Positions 21,280 through 32,700 of a stretch of DNA of 64,000 nt are shown piece after piece. The notes beneath the pieces were generated by a model that saw only the letters and a program-made list of their open reading frames with translations, had not been told where the DNA came from and did no database searches. Numbering within the stretch: the stretch's first letter is position 1; each line of letters starts with the position of its first letter. The position numbers were made by a program, and so were the translations under genes. The stretch is from Chrysaora quinquecirrha (lineage: Eukaryota; Cnidaria; Scyphozoa; Semaeostomeae; Pelagiidae), in NCBI GenBank assembly GCA_014526335.1, contig JACTAT010000337.1, positions 47,407-111,406 on the forward strand. The letters are read 5' to 3'.

Positions 21280-21740
21280 AAAAAGGAAAATTCAATAGGA
21301 AAACTTTTCATATTGACAAGGATTTGTTTACTTTATTTCCCTACTTCGGTCCTGCATGAATGGCTTGTCAGTTTTACTTAAATTCAGTCTCTTTTTAATG
21401 TTGAACGAGTGCCATGTCACGTCAGCGATCGGTACATCCAAAGCGTCGTGGAGATGCCGTGGACCAATAGGTCAGCTGTTTTTAGATTTTTCCGTACAAA
21501 GCCACAATCTGGGACAAAATCTATTAGGTAAATTTGATGTGTTAACTCTGGTAATTCTTTTACACTTCACCGTCCCCATCTCATTGTTGATCAAATGGTA
21601 TAGAATTGTTTCATTATCACTGAACACTGACCTGAAGGGGGGATCAGTTATTGTCTAGCAACGCAAAAGTTACTGAATTCCTAGTTTTACCCAGAGTTTC
21701 TCTCGCATCATTGTATGTTGTGCAAGACATTTTTGTCCTA
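21280..21740. repeat. Dispersed direct repeat, copy 2 (3' part)
   Basis: Second copy of the repeat at 19380-19760. Its 5' part appears to lie at 19942-20060, so the minisatellite and flanks (20061-21279) separate the two halves. An inverted pair ACCAGAGCCTC/GAGGCTCTGGT lies just downstream at 21792-21882. Confidence 0.65.
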
Positions 21741-24471
21741 TAGGGGGACCAATCATTGTCTAGCAACGAAAAAGTTACGGAATTCTTACCTTGGTTACCA
21801 GAGCCTCAAGATTGGAACCGCAGAACAAAATTAAAAAAAAATAATAAGTTGAACAAAATACGAGGCTCTGGTTCCATCCAAATAGAGTCTCGTTCTGATT
21901 ATGAAAATTAACCAATCAGAAGCGCAGGTTCCCGAGATTGAACGTGGTTTTTCATTGGCTTAGACCATCAAACATACAAATCAGCCGCCCAAGAGATTCA
22001 AGCGAAGCAACGGTTGATGCTTGAATTGATCGTTGGTGGAAGTTGCAATGCAAGTTTGTGGGGAAAAGAAAAATGGAGGAAGCGGGAAAGTACGGAATCA
22101 TTTCACACATATAAACGAGTTATGAACTCAGCAGTTTGAGATTTTAAGATCGATTCTTTGTCTATCAAAATATACTTTTGCCATTCTCCCAACTGGACAT
22201 GGAAAATCGCCGCCTTTCCAAATCGCGCCATTGACTGGTAGGCCGCCTTCAAAATATTAAGTCCGGCTAATAGATCTGAGATGAAAACCACTAGAAAAAT
22301 ACGAATTATACATTTAAGGAAACAGTTTTACATAGTTATGGTTATGATGCTAAATATGACGCTGTCTCATTCAATCAATACCATTGAACATGAGGCAAAC
22401 ACATGTAAGATGACAATGATGCAGTTACCCAACGTAAGCTGACATAGATCATCCCAAAACGCTGTTTTTTGTCAATTATCCTTGCAGAAGTTTCAATTAA
22501 AAAATAGTTGTTTTAACATCGCGTGAAACGTACCAAAGAGTACAACCCCTTTATATTTCTATTCTTATACAACAATATGAAATACTAAGACATCGTTCTT
22601 CTTTATTTGAGTTGTAGTTAGACAGATTATGTACTCCAAGCACTTCGTCGTTGATGTCCGAAGGCATTGGAAAAGAAGTAATTTATCCAACAAGGTTGAG
22701 CTGGATACCCGTTGACGGAAGAGAAGAAGCGATCAGAGATCAGTTGTCCAGGAAGCTTTCTTGTTGCAGGGGGAAAACGCTCCATGCGAACTATGTTGAA
22801 AGCCGTAAAAATATTGGTCGAAAGGACAAGATAAATTGTGCCAGTCATAGAGCTGTTTAACCAAGATAAGCACTAGTTTATGTCAACAACATATGTAACC
22901 TGGGTCGTGTTAGGCGGGTTGGCCACCAAGAGGTTGGTTGGTGGCAAATGTAAATCTAAAGCAAATGTGTAATTATTATTTATTATACTTTAGTGAATTT
23001 GCTTAATACGATCCCAAATACTGACAACCCTGTGTTTGTTAGTGCTTCTTGTCTGCCTTAGAGACCGCCACGCATTAATGCTGGATTGCTTGCTATCAGT
23101 GGGCTATAAATTTTTTTACTTTCGCATGAAAGAATGGATGAAATGGGCCGATGTAAACCTGGGTCAAATTTTCTTCGACCACGAGGGATAAATGCCCGCC
23201 GAGCACGCTTTTCTTTGTGTTTTCTGTGATAATAAGGTGATCAATCAAACTAAGAGCGACAGTTACATTCTTTTTTTCCCTCGCTCCAAACACTCCTACG
23301 ATAAGAAGGTCGTCGGGAAAAAAGAGCAGTTGATGACACATCTCGAATTACGACCCAACGAAAAAGACAGTAAACAACAGAAATCTAGGCGTTTTGGGGC
23401 GAAATAGCGCTGCAACAGAGAAAGAAGAATTTTCAGCTCATTAGCATGTTCTGGTATTAATGATGGAGAGAGGTGAATTGAAAGTCACTTTGAAGTGTGA
23501 CAAAGAAAACTTCAGAACTGTTGAATTTATCTAGGAGAAAACGACGGATCATTTGTTTCTAATGACCAACATGGGTTGAGATCGTTCCTCTTCGACTACT
23601 CCCCAACTGATAGAAAAGATAGAACGGCAAGTGTCCCGCAGAGAAGGGTGCATCTTGGTGCAACGCAGGGCACACAGGAGCGGAGATTCGAGGGGGTGTC
23701 GTTTGAAAACCGTGAAAGAGGGCTTAGAAAACTTGGATTTTAGGTCTTCTGCTACTACATGCAATGTAGCTGGTTAGACGAGACATTATACAACACATGT
23801 GTTTCTCACATTAAAATTATCACCACTCATTGTCAATAAATATCACATACACGTTTAATAAGATTTACTTTGTTTAAGTCTGCCTATTTTCACTATGTTT
23901 TGAATAAACAATTTGTGTTACTATGCATGTAGCTAAATGAAATAACTGCCAACTTAGTTTTCATTTTTGTTGTAAAATATGGTAGGACATATCTAACGAA
24001 TAGACGAAAAGGGAAATGTTGTTTCAGCCAAATCAAATTGAAATTATTTCGATGGTTCACAGAAAAAAGACTGAAAAACAAACGGGCATAGCTGTTTTTA
24101 GCAGTCAACGTTTTGATGAGAAATTAATTTGTATTTTAAATCGACTTAATCCTCTAGTTCTAAATTGACATCTTTATCCAGAAAAGTTGTCGGCCATTAT
24201 TCGTTGTTACTCAAAACGTGAGGCTTTGGAGCTTGAGTTGAACCATCACAAACAACACACAGGACGACATAAAAAAACCACACATTAGTAAAGACACTTC
24301 CCAAACTCCATATGCTTGCTACTGCAAGTCAAAAAATGAATCATTTTCAGCAATGCCTTAATAATTAAGCAAAGAAATTTCTCAGGAAGCCTTCAAAACA
24401 TGAATAGTTTTGTCGTGGTAAAACTGAAAAAAGTGTTGAAATTTGAATACCTTATCAGGAAAACTGTGCAC
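21741..24471. other. No recognised exon; dispersed repeats only
   Basis: I looked here for the C-terminal Fe-S exons of DPYD on the minus strand and did not see them. A 69-codon plus-strand frame (22651-22860) and minus-strand frames at 23096-23341 and 23549-23764 are unrecognised. A repeat at 22895-23080 is shared with 33490-33675. Confidence 0.4.
22895..23080. repeat. Dispersed ~180-bp repeat, copy 1
   Basis: Shares GTTAGGCGGGTTGGCCACCA, CTTAATACGATCCCAAATAC and CTGCCTTAGAGAC with 33490-33675. In the second copy GGATCGTATTAGGC and GCCTAATACGATCC form inverted ends about 115 bases apart, which suggests a MITE core. Confidence 0.75.
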
Positions 24472-24626
24472 CTGAACATGTTTTCCTTTTGATGTCTGAC
24501 AGTTGGTTCACTCTGACCATTCCAGGCAGCAAACTCTTCACAAGCATTCAAGTACATGCAGCACTTAAGCCCGGAAATGTAATCCTGTACAACGGTGAAG
24601 TCTTGATTCTGAACAGCACTGCAGAC
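24472..24626 (-). CDS. DPYD: DPYD exon (human exon 19 equivalent), end of the FMN domain
   Basis: The acceptor TTTAG precedes GTCTGCAGTGC and the frame starts [19 protein letters not shown], which matches the segment after the FMN-binding barrel of dihydropyrimidine dehydrogenase. The reading phase (0) agrees with the donor of the previous exon at 25203. The family segment ending HQKG, where the human exon stops, is HQKEN here, and no GT donor exists at that point. The next usable donor is CAG|GTGCAC, which adds about four residues. Length is 155 bases against about 143 in human. The following Fe-S exons were not found in the 24 kb downstream, so either the next intron is very long or the gene is incomplete. 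Donor choice is the uncertain part. Confidence 0.85.
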
Positions 24627-25202
24627 CTAAATAATTTAGACGATGCACAGATCCCTTATTAATCTTTTTATACTCTTTACACAGCAAAAGTGAACTAATA
24701 TCTGTCTACAATTCTGTCTTCGTTGTTAGTTGATGAAATGCAAATTCTAAGGAAAAGAGTACTCGATTTCATCATTGGCCGATTAACAGTGAGACAAACG
24801 ACTTACTGGCTTTGAAAAATTTCAATGATCCCTTCTCGTGTGTCATATGCAACAACTTATACAGCTCTTGCTGATCCGCATAGCAACTACAATAACCGTT
24901 CATTTAGAGTTCATTGCAAAATGATTCATAACAGTAGTGTCAGACATTTTCTACGTAGTGCTCTGCTTGCAAAGAGAAGTAGGCAAAAATATGGACAGTA
25001 AAACTTAGTTCAAATTTATCCCAAAGTCTTTAAAATGTTTGTTCGCCGAAGATGTTGATCTGCATATTTATTAACGTCATTAACCACAGTGAAAACAAAT
25101 ATTAATGTCAATAAGAAATTCTTCATAAAATTAACGCATTAAACGTAATAGGCCAAAAGTGCAAACCAAGCTAAATCAATATCTCAGATTTCAACAATTT
25201 AC

Positions 25203-25465
25203 CTGAACAGCACTTGCCCCTGCGTGGAGAAACTGTAATGCAGATGATGCACTGTCAATGCCACCAGTCGCAAGAATAGGAAATCCTGGTAACGCAGTGG
25301 CTATAGCAGAAACAGCTCGCAGTGCAATCGGCCTGATGGCGTTTCCAGAAACTCCTCCATAAGTGGTTCGTTCTTCCTTGCCGATTGCAGGCCAAGCTGT
25401 GCCATTTCCTTTAAGATGCATTAAACCAGAAACTGTATTAGTAGCGGTAACACCATTTGCCCCAC
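25203..25465 (-). CDS. DPYD: DPYD exon (human exon 18 equivalent), FMN/pyrimidine site
   Basis: Acceptor TTCCAG|GTGGGGC, donor CAG|GTAAAT. It completes a Gly codon split with the previous exon, then reads [48 protein letters not shown] and [10 protein letters not shown]. These are the hallmarks of the DPYD barrel. Asn and Thr of ATNT (human N736/T737) contact the pyrimidine, and the GGIDSA loop binds the FMN phosphate. There are 87 whole codons. The protein is the cytosolic enzyme that reduces uracil and thymine with NADPH. This is the most conserved exon in the window and identifies the gene by itself. Confidence 0.97.
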
Positions 25466-26274
25466 CTGGAAGACATAAAAACGCCAGAGGTCAAGTGTGA
25501 AGCGTGTGACTTGCTTCTTGAGAGATATTTAGCAAGAAATCTTAATTTTCACTCGTAACTTGTTGTTGTTGTTCATTTATTTTAATTCGATTAAAGTCGA
25601 AGTAAGTTGAAGTCATATTCAAAAAATTCCGTTAACGCTTTGCATACTCCAAAGCAGGTAGGACACAGTAATATAAATTGCTTGGTAATATTTGGGATCT
25701 TATTCGGCAATTTCAATGTAAATCTAACACAATGATATCTTTGCTAATTAATACAATACCCCACCGAAACCCGCCAAAATAGGCCGAAATAGCCAACACT
25801 TTCAACAAAGAATAGTGAAAAAAGCACAGGGGGATATACTGACAGAATTAGCGAAAAAGAGGTTGGTATGCATTTGGAAGACATGGGCCATGGACCATTA
25901 CAAGTGATCATGTCGGCTTGGCAGCTGTTGCTGCACTAATAAGGTAATATATGGGCACTGTTATAAGTTAAAGGGCAATGAAACCTAAGTGAGAATTCAA
26001 TCACGAAGTGATGTGGGATTACAGCATCGGCACGAACAGGCTGACATTATAGTTGGGCCTCAGGGCTATATATTTTGCTAGCTACGGTGTTGTTGAAAGG
26101 AAAAGTGGGGAAAATCTGCATTAGTTATAAACAAACAAGGATTTTTGGTAGCTATGTGTGATGTGTTGATAATGGCACATTTGCGCCCACGGCGTAAATG
26201 GAGATTAACGAGCAGGTCTCGTGATTAGTTCCTTTCAGCCATGTGCTTAGCATTCAGCCCAAGTAGCACTGATG

Positions 26275-27050
26275 TTATACTTACCCTAAATCTAAATCTT
26301 TTTTTATCCGAACACGAATTCATAACCGAAATGTGACAGCCTTGCGGAGGAGACAGTGAGAAAAGTGAACGGAGATTTAGACTTATACTCTTGTGCAGGT
26401 CATGAATAATTAATGAGTTTGCTGGAGGTTTGTTGTTTCTGCAAATGCTCAGGAGGTATGATAACAATTGTTAAGCAGTGAATGAAAGGAATCGACATTT
26501 CTCAGACAAAAGGTTTTTTCTAAAGGCCCTTTTATTAATTAATTCTGTTTATGTTATCTACGCAAATAAGAAAACCCCCTTGCAATTTTCATGGTACGAT
26601 TACTCCTCTAATTTGCTTTGTTTTATTTCAATGCTGCTGATTCTTAAACTCTCTGATGTTTTCCATTTAAAACTCTTAACTTTTGTCTATGAATCAATTC
26701 ACAAAATATCTCCTAGTTGCTTTCATAATTTCTTCTGCTTGAGTTCATATGTTCATGTCCTTGAATCAAAAAACACAGTGTATGGCAAACTCTTTAGGGT
26801 ATCTTGGAGCAAAACTCTGGAATGAATTGCCAGATCATATCAGAAGTGCTAAAACTAAAACTAAAAATATGTTCAAAACGAAACTGAAGTCACATTTGAT
26901 AGAAATTTTATAAGCTCATTAATTATTCATGACCTGCACAAGAGTATAAGTCTAAATCTCCGTTCACTTTTCTCTTTGTCTCCTCCGCAGCGCCATGATA
27001 TTTCTGGCATGATTGTGTTCGGATAAGGAAAGATTTAGACTTAGGGTAAG
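26275..27050. mobile_element. Element with ~150-bp terminal inverted repeats around a LINE scrap
   Basis: The segment 26275-26430 is repeated inverted at about 26908-27048. The outer ends read TTACCCTAAATCTAAATC and its complement; inner shared parts include GAACGGAGATTTAGACTTA and ATGACCTGCACAAGAG. Between the arms sits a LINE 3' fragment. Either a TIR transposon captured the LINE piece, or two inverted repeat copies flank it. Confidence 0.65.
26560..26912 (+). pseudogene. 3' end of a non-LTR retrotransposon ORF2
   Basis: Plus-strand frames give LTFVYESIHKISPSCF, then after a frameshift near 26800 YLGAKLWNELPDHIRSA and FKTKLKSHLIE before a stop. This is the C-terminal tail after the RT domain in CR1-like and related LINEs. 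Everything upstream is lost. It lies between the inverted arms at 26275 and 26908. Confidence 0.75.
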
Positions 27051-27055
27051 TCTAC

Positions 27056-27393
27056 GGGTGGTTGCAGTTAATATCCGTACCCCCTATGGAAGAGACCTCG
27101 AAAATAGGCTGAGGTCCGTATTTTTACTGCCAAAATTGCAGACAGCCCCGGAATTTGGGCCATTTTTGGACCAAAACCTCTGGATTTTACCCTATGGAAG
27201 ACACAAAATTTTCAGTTTCAGCCCTGGATTTTGTGAATTTCAAGTGAGAAATCTGGATTTTTGTGGGTTTTTTCAAATCCACCCTTGGATTTTAGACTTT
27301 TTACACTTCGGAACCCATGGATTTTCCGATGTTTTCATATATCCCTGGATTTGTCTTCCATAGAGGGGGTACGGATAATAACTGGAACCACCC
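27056..27393. mobile_element. 338-bp MITE
   Basis: The left end GGGTGGTTGCAGTTAATATC and the right end are inverted copies for about 38 bases with a few mismatches. Both sides are flanked by TAC (27053-27055 and 27394-27396), a candidate 3-base target duplication. No coding content. It sits in the large DPYD intron. Confidence 0.75.
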
Positions 27394-27396
27394 TAC

Positions 27397-28158
27397 ACTG
27401 ATGTGGACATGCTACTTCAATGTCAAGTAACCAACCGTTAATCAGTTTTAAATACTATGTGGCGTCTTCTTTTCATGGTCATGGACCTTGGAAATATCAG
27501 AAATGGTTTTCAAGAAAGGTCAATTGTCTGGGGAGTTGGAAAGTCAGTTTCCATTCAAAATACAAACGAGAAAACAACGCCCGAAATTAGGCCATGCGGT
27601 CCTGTAGGCCCTACATCTTATACAGATGAGGCTTTTGTGAACATTTCGGTCAAGAAGCATTTCCTGTTACACTTGAATTTGCAGTTATTTGGTCCAAGAG
27701 GAACATACAAGATTTAATTGTGATCTAGAGCTGAAGTTGATTGACTGAAATTGAACATTCGGAAGCTTGAAGTCGTTGAAGACAACGGATCTCTCCCTGG
27801 CTGATCGCCAAAGACAATGGTAGAGACGAAGCTAACCGAGAAGATAAGCATTTGCATTAAATGCGTCCACATAGACTTTGCTTTGCAAATAACTTAATAG
27901 AAGTATCCTTGTGGTAGCTGATTCATTGAAGAAGGAAGTAGGGAAACCTAATTTGATGGGAATATCGAAGATGGGAACATGGCTCCGTGAAAGTTGCCAA
28001 AGTCGAGTGCAGAAGCATGCATGCAGAGACAATGAGAGCAAGAAGGCGTAACCTGTACTGTTCGTCAGGAAATGAATTCCTTGCGTCACAGACAAAGGAA
28101 GTATTGTTTAAATCTTATTCACTGATTCTAAAGCCAATTTAAACAGTTGTGTTTCAGC
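27397..28158. other. No gene recognised
   Basis: Only short overlapping frames. A 35-base stretch at 27440-27474 (core AAATACTATGTGGCGTCTTC) recurs as a direct repeat at 30360-30394. Confidence 0.4.
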
Positions 28159-28167
28159 TAAAAAGAA

Positions 28168-28890
28168 CGCAGTGACTATTTGACCGGCAGCCGGTCAGGC
28201 CTAAGTAAAAACTAAATGACCGGCAGTCTATTTTACGCATGCGCAAGAAATTGCGGCCAAAACTCGAGAAGACTTGGCTTGGTTTTGTTTTCTAGAACCA
28301 TTTTGGTTGCCGACTTCTGGAAATTTTCGATCTCTGAAAATGGCCTAGATGGACGGTACAAATTTATCACGCGAGAGCCTACGCAACGGGTCCGTTGGAC
28401 TCCCACTTTTTGTTCCCCGATTAAGATAAACCAATCCAAATGTATTTTCCAAGACAATACGATGATTTTAAGAAGCTATGAATTTTCTGAAACCTTTAGT
28501 TGCGGATTTCTGGAAATTTTCGATTCCTGAAAATGGCCTAGTCAGACTATACACTTGCGTAGGCGCTCGCGTGCAAAATTTTTCCAAGTGTTGTCTGGCT
28601 AGGCCACTGCCCACTCATTCCCGTCCAGAAATTTCCTAATTAGAATTTAAAAAAGGTTAGAAATTTTCACTTCTTAATCACTAGAAGTCATCAAAGAAAT
28701 TTCAGAAATAAACTTCATCAATCAAGTTGGATAAAGAAACTCAAGAGATCACAGCAAAGTCCCGCCATTCACAGATTTTTTCCGGCACCAGCCACAAAAT
28801 GTGTATCTACATTCGCGCATGCGTGATAAGACTGCCGGTCATTTAGTTTTCATTTAGGCTTGACCGGCTGCCGGTCAAATAGTCACTGCG
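28168..28890. mobile_element. 723-bp Mutator-like MITE with 9-bp target duplication
   Basis: Terminal inverted repeats of about 85 bases start CGCAGTGACTATTTGACCGG. TAAAAAGAA flanks both sides exactly (28159-28167 and 28891-28899). Long inverted repeats with a 9-base duplication are the pattern of Mutator-like elements. The interior has no transposase. Confidence 0.85.
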
Positions 28891-28908
28891 TAAAAAGAAA
28901 GATTGTGC

Positions 28909-29835
28909 CTAGAGGGGTGTCGCCCTGAAATGGAACACCTTTGATAAAACTCCAATTATATGGAAAGTTGCAGTTCTTTAAAAATTAAATTGATGTCAAT
29001 ATATTCTTCTACATCTTTTTTAATTATTACGAAAAAATTAGTCTTTTTTGCAAGCCTCTTGATCCGTATTAACAACATTAATAAGTAGTGATTCTGCCGA
29101 CAAAAATTTAGGCCCGTCGCCCTCTTGGAACACGAAGAATAGGACCGAACGTTCCGGTTAGTCTTTCGTTGTTTTCGGCCGGAATTCTCCTCGGAAGCTG
29201 TGTTTACGAAATATGAATACTTGTTGTTGAAAAATAGCCACTCAGCCGGAGGTAACTTGCGTTTTCTTACGTTTCCTAAGTCCAAATTTATTTTGACTCC
29301 GCTGGCGCATTTTGAAAAATCATAAAACCAGTATGAGCATGCGAACATTGTGAAAATTCAAGCGAACATTGAATATTGTGCAGGTGTTCCAAGAAGGGCG
29401 ACGTTCGGCCCGTCATGTTACTGCTGCAAAAATGTTTCCTAATTTGTAACTGTTTGCGAATTATTTCTTCTTTCTTTGTCAAATCAATTTGCGAAGGTTG
29501 TTTTTCTTCTGGAGCAAGAAAACTTTTGTTTAAGTCGTAAGAAAGATGCAGAAATAAAGGAGACAAATTTAGTAACATGAGAAAACAAATGAAAATTTCG
29601 AGGAATCCGAAAAGTCAATTTCCGGTGAGCACAATAAAGAAATTGAGAAAAAATTAATTTGTTATTGATAAACCAACGAAAACATGTAAAAATGATGTAA
29701 ATAACCTTAAGGAATTATTTTCGCATGCTATTTGAAAAAATTAGGCCCGCATTTCCTTTATTTTTAAATTTTTCGCAAAGCCCTGAAAACTTTGAACTGC
29801 AACGGGTGTTCCATTTCAGGGCGACACCACTCTAG
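28909..29835. mobile_element. ~930-bp TIR element
   Basis: The left end CCTAGAGGGGTGTCGCCCTG is mirrored at the right end by CAGGGCGACACCACTCTAGG, and the match runs inward through GAAATGGAACACC. It begins only 10 bases after the target duplication of the preceding MITE. Interior minus-strand frames (28956-29348, 29288-29578) have no recognisable domain. Target duplication not resolved. Confidence 0.7.
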
Positions 29836-30560
29836 GTATGGAGGCAAAACCAGAACGCCATCACCTAAAGTCTCTTGTCTACAAACACCAGCTATTGTTT
29901 ACAGATGGTTCATTCCAAAAAAAAAAGAAAAGAAAAATACAGAAACTAATAATAAAACATACCCCTATTTGATTTAGGTATGATTGGTTTATTCTGCTAC
30001 CATCTCGAATATCAACTGCTGAATTTGCTTCAGTATTATCAACTCTATATTAGCACGATCCTCCCTCCACAAATCAGCAGGAATTCAGTCACAATCAGCA
30101 GATACTTGTACCTGGATTGTTTTTATTGTCAAGCGCCAGCTGCACTCGCATTCCCAGATTGCTCAGTATCCACCTAGGTTCTTTGAATCAACCTCATCCC
30201 CACTGTCACATATTAGCAGGCCGCCTGGTTTTTGGTAGAAATATCGGCAAGGTACATAAGGCAGCCAAAAAATGTACTTCCCCTGTGTTACTAATAAACT
30301 GATATTTTGTCAACGCTTATTTTAGGTAATGGATTGTGGTTGGTTGGTATTTGGGCGTATTAATCAATTTTAAATACTATGTGGCGTCTTCTTTTCCCTC
30401 CCACCCACTCCAACTACCATCATTGATTCTGCATAACTCTGGGGTCAAAACCTTCAAAAAATGTATGTCCTTGTGAGAAGACATATTACTTAATTCTTTA
30501 TGGATGCTCCCTATGGAAAGGGTGATCCCATTATCACAGTATTTATTCTAAAATGTTGCC
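29836..30560. other. No gene recognised
   Basis: AT-rich intronic sequence with short frames only, apart from the 35-base direct repeat at 30360-30394. Confidence 0.4.
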
Positions 30561-30564
30561 TACT

Positions 30565-31400
30565 AACCATTTCTTTCCACAGGATAAAATTTTTTTTTTG
30601 TCACAGGTGTTTCCCACCCATCTACTCAAACTGGTGACCATTATTGCCTCAATTCGAATAGTTGTTGCAGACATGTTGCTACTGTCACAAAAAAGAAAAA
30701 TTGTTGCTCTTGTCAGAAAAATAAATTGATCATTCCTTACAAATTGCCCTTCTCATGGGGATAACCTCACTATCATCAGCGGATAATTATTCACAGGTGC
30801 GCAAAACCATTCCCTTCCTCAGCATACTACTCTTTCTTCACAGATTCACCTACCCATCAGATGGTAGTGGTTCTGAATTGACTCAACTCTTCTAGCTGTT
30901 GCAATATGTTGCTATTGTCAAAAAAAATACAAACAAAAAGTAAGCTAGTTGCTCTTGTGAAAGGAAAAATTTGTTCCTTATTGATGCCCCTGCTTGAAAG
31001 GTGACCCAGCTCTCATCAGTCAACAATGATTCAAACATTGTGTGCACAACGGTTTCTTTCCATAGGTTAATAACCTTTTCCCACAGGTTAATGACCTTTT
31101 TTTTCCACAGGTTAATAACCTTTCTTCCACAGGTTAATAATCTTTTTCCACAGGTTTCCCCACCCATCAGCTTGAAGCGGAATCTAAATTGCTGCAATCC
31201 CATTCAAAGCTGTTGCCAACATGTAGCTATCATACAGGAATTAAATCTTAACCAGTATAATTTCTTCTAAAGGGATTATCCCAATCTTGGCAATACCCAT
31301 CAGTTATTAATCAGATTTCAAAGGACTGGTTACAATGTCTTTGCACGTTTTACCCACTCAGCAGCTCCAGCAGGAAGCTCAAACTGCTACTTATTGTCTT
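30565..31400. repeat. Degenerate long-unit tandem repeat with a GGTTAATAACC sub-array
   Basis: A CCCACCCATCAGCTC-like segment following a T-rich CCACAG recurs near 30609, 30846, 31155 and 31348, each followed by a GTTGC-rich stretch. Within it, 31055-31165 holds five units of about 20-25 bases of the form CCACAGGTTAATAACCTTTT. Each unit contains a small palindrome and a splice-acceptor-like CCACAG. Confidence 0.7.
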
Positions 31401-31879
31401 AAGCCATTGCCAACAGTTGCTCTTAAGTCACTAATCATTGCCATATGATGCCCCCTCGAATGTCTTGGTCCTGTTATTTCCTTTAGAACATACCATAGGC
31501 AAGGATTAACCAATTCCTCCTGTAGGACATTAATACCTGCTCCAGATTTGTACCTTTGTCTACAAAAAATGTCTTTTTCAGTTACAAGAATAACAGATAG
31601 AAGCCAACAGCAACAAAATTTTGTCAATTCATCACTGAACAAGCGTAAGCATGGGCCCCTTGATTCAGTGGCACCAAGGATAGGGAGTTAATGTGGAGTA
31701 GATTTTCAAGAGTTACACAGGTTATTATATCTGATTGAATCAACATCTGTGAGGTTCCTATCCCATAATTGCCAGATTAGCCCCCATGTGCCTGTGGGCT
31801 CCCAGCTCATACCGTTGCATGCTCACATTTTCTTTCTCCAGGGTAACCTCTTCTTTTCCTCCACAGGCGGAAAAAGCGG

Positions 31880-32700
31880 AAAAGCTAAAGACATTAAAAA
31901 GTGAAAACCGTTAAAAGTGAAAAATGTAAACAAAAAGTAAAAACCATTAAAAAAATGACAAAAAGAAAAGAAAAATGTTAAAGAGCGCAAAACTGTTAGG
32001 AAAGCGAAGACCGTTAAAAAAAAGTGAAAAATGAAAACCGTTAAAGAAAGGAAAACCGTTAAAAAAGTGGAAAAAGTGAAAACCGTTAAAAAAAGGCGAA
32101 AAAGTGAAAACCGTTAACAAAGTGAAAAACGTTAAAAAAAGTGAAAAATGAAAACCGTTAAAAAGTGGAAACCGTTAAAAAGTGAAAAAAGTGAAAAAGT
32201 GAAAAAAAAATGAAAACCGTTAAAAAACAGTGAAAAAGTGAAAACCGTTAAAAAAAAGTGAAAACCGTTAAAAACAGTGAAAACCGTCAAAAAAGTGAAA
32301 AAAAAGTGAAAACCGTTAGAAAACAAAAAAAAAAAAACCGTTAAAAAAGTGAAAACCGTAAAAAAGTGAAAAAAGTGAAAAACCGTTAAAAAGTGAAAAA
32401 AGTGAAAAACCATTAAAAAAAAGTGAAAAAGTGGAAACCGTTAAAAGAAAAAAAAAGTGAAAACCTTTAAAAAAAAGTGGAAGCCGTTAAAAAGTGAAAA
32501 CCGTTAAAAAAAAGTTACAACTGTTAAAAAAAGTGACAACCGTTAAAAAAGTGAAAACCGTTAAAAAACACAAAAGTGAAAAATGAAACCGTTAAAAAAA
32601 AAGTGAAAACCGTTAAAAAGTGGTAAAAAAGTGAAAAACGTTAAAAAGAAAAAAGCGAAAAATGAAAACCGTTAAAAAGTGAAAACCGTTCAACAAGTAA
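31880..32700. repeat. GTGAAAACCGTTAAAAAA minisatellite
   Basis: About 45 degenerate units of 12-20 bases built on GAAAACCGTTAAAAA. All purine-rich on the plus strand. The Phe-rich minus-strand frame is an artefact of the repeat. Confidence 0.95.

Noticed and set aside
22651..22860. 69-codon plus-strand frame as an exon or DPYD 3' exon
   Set aside because: Wrong strand for DPYD, no motif, and flanking splice sites are weak.
31000..31030. CTGATGAGAG on the minus strand as a hammerhead core
   Set aside because: No GAAA segment at the required place.
32132..32413. Phe-rich 93-codon frame
   Set aside because: Encoded entirely by the purine minisatellite.
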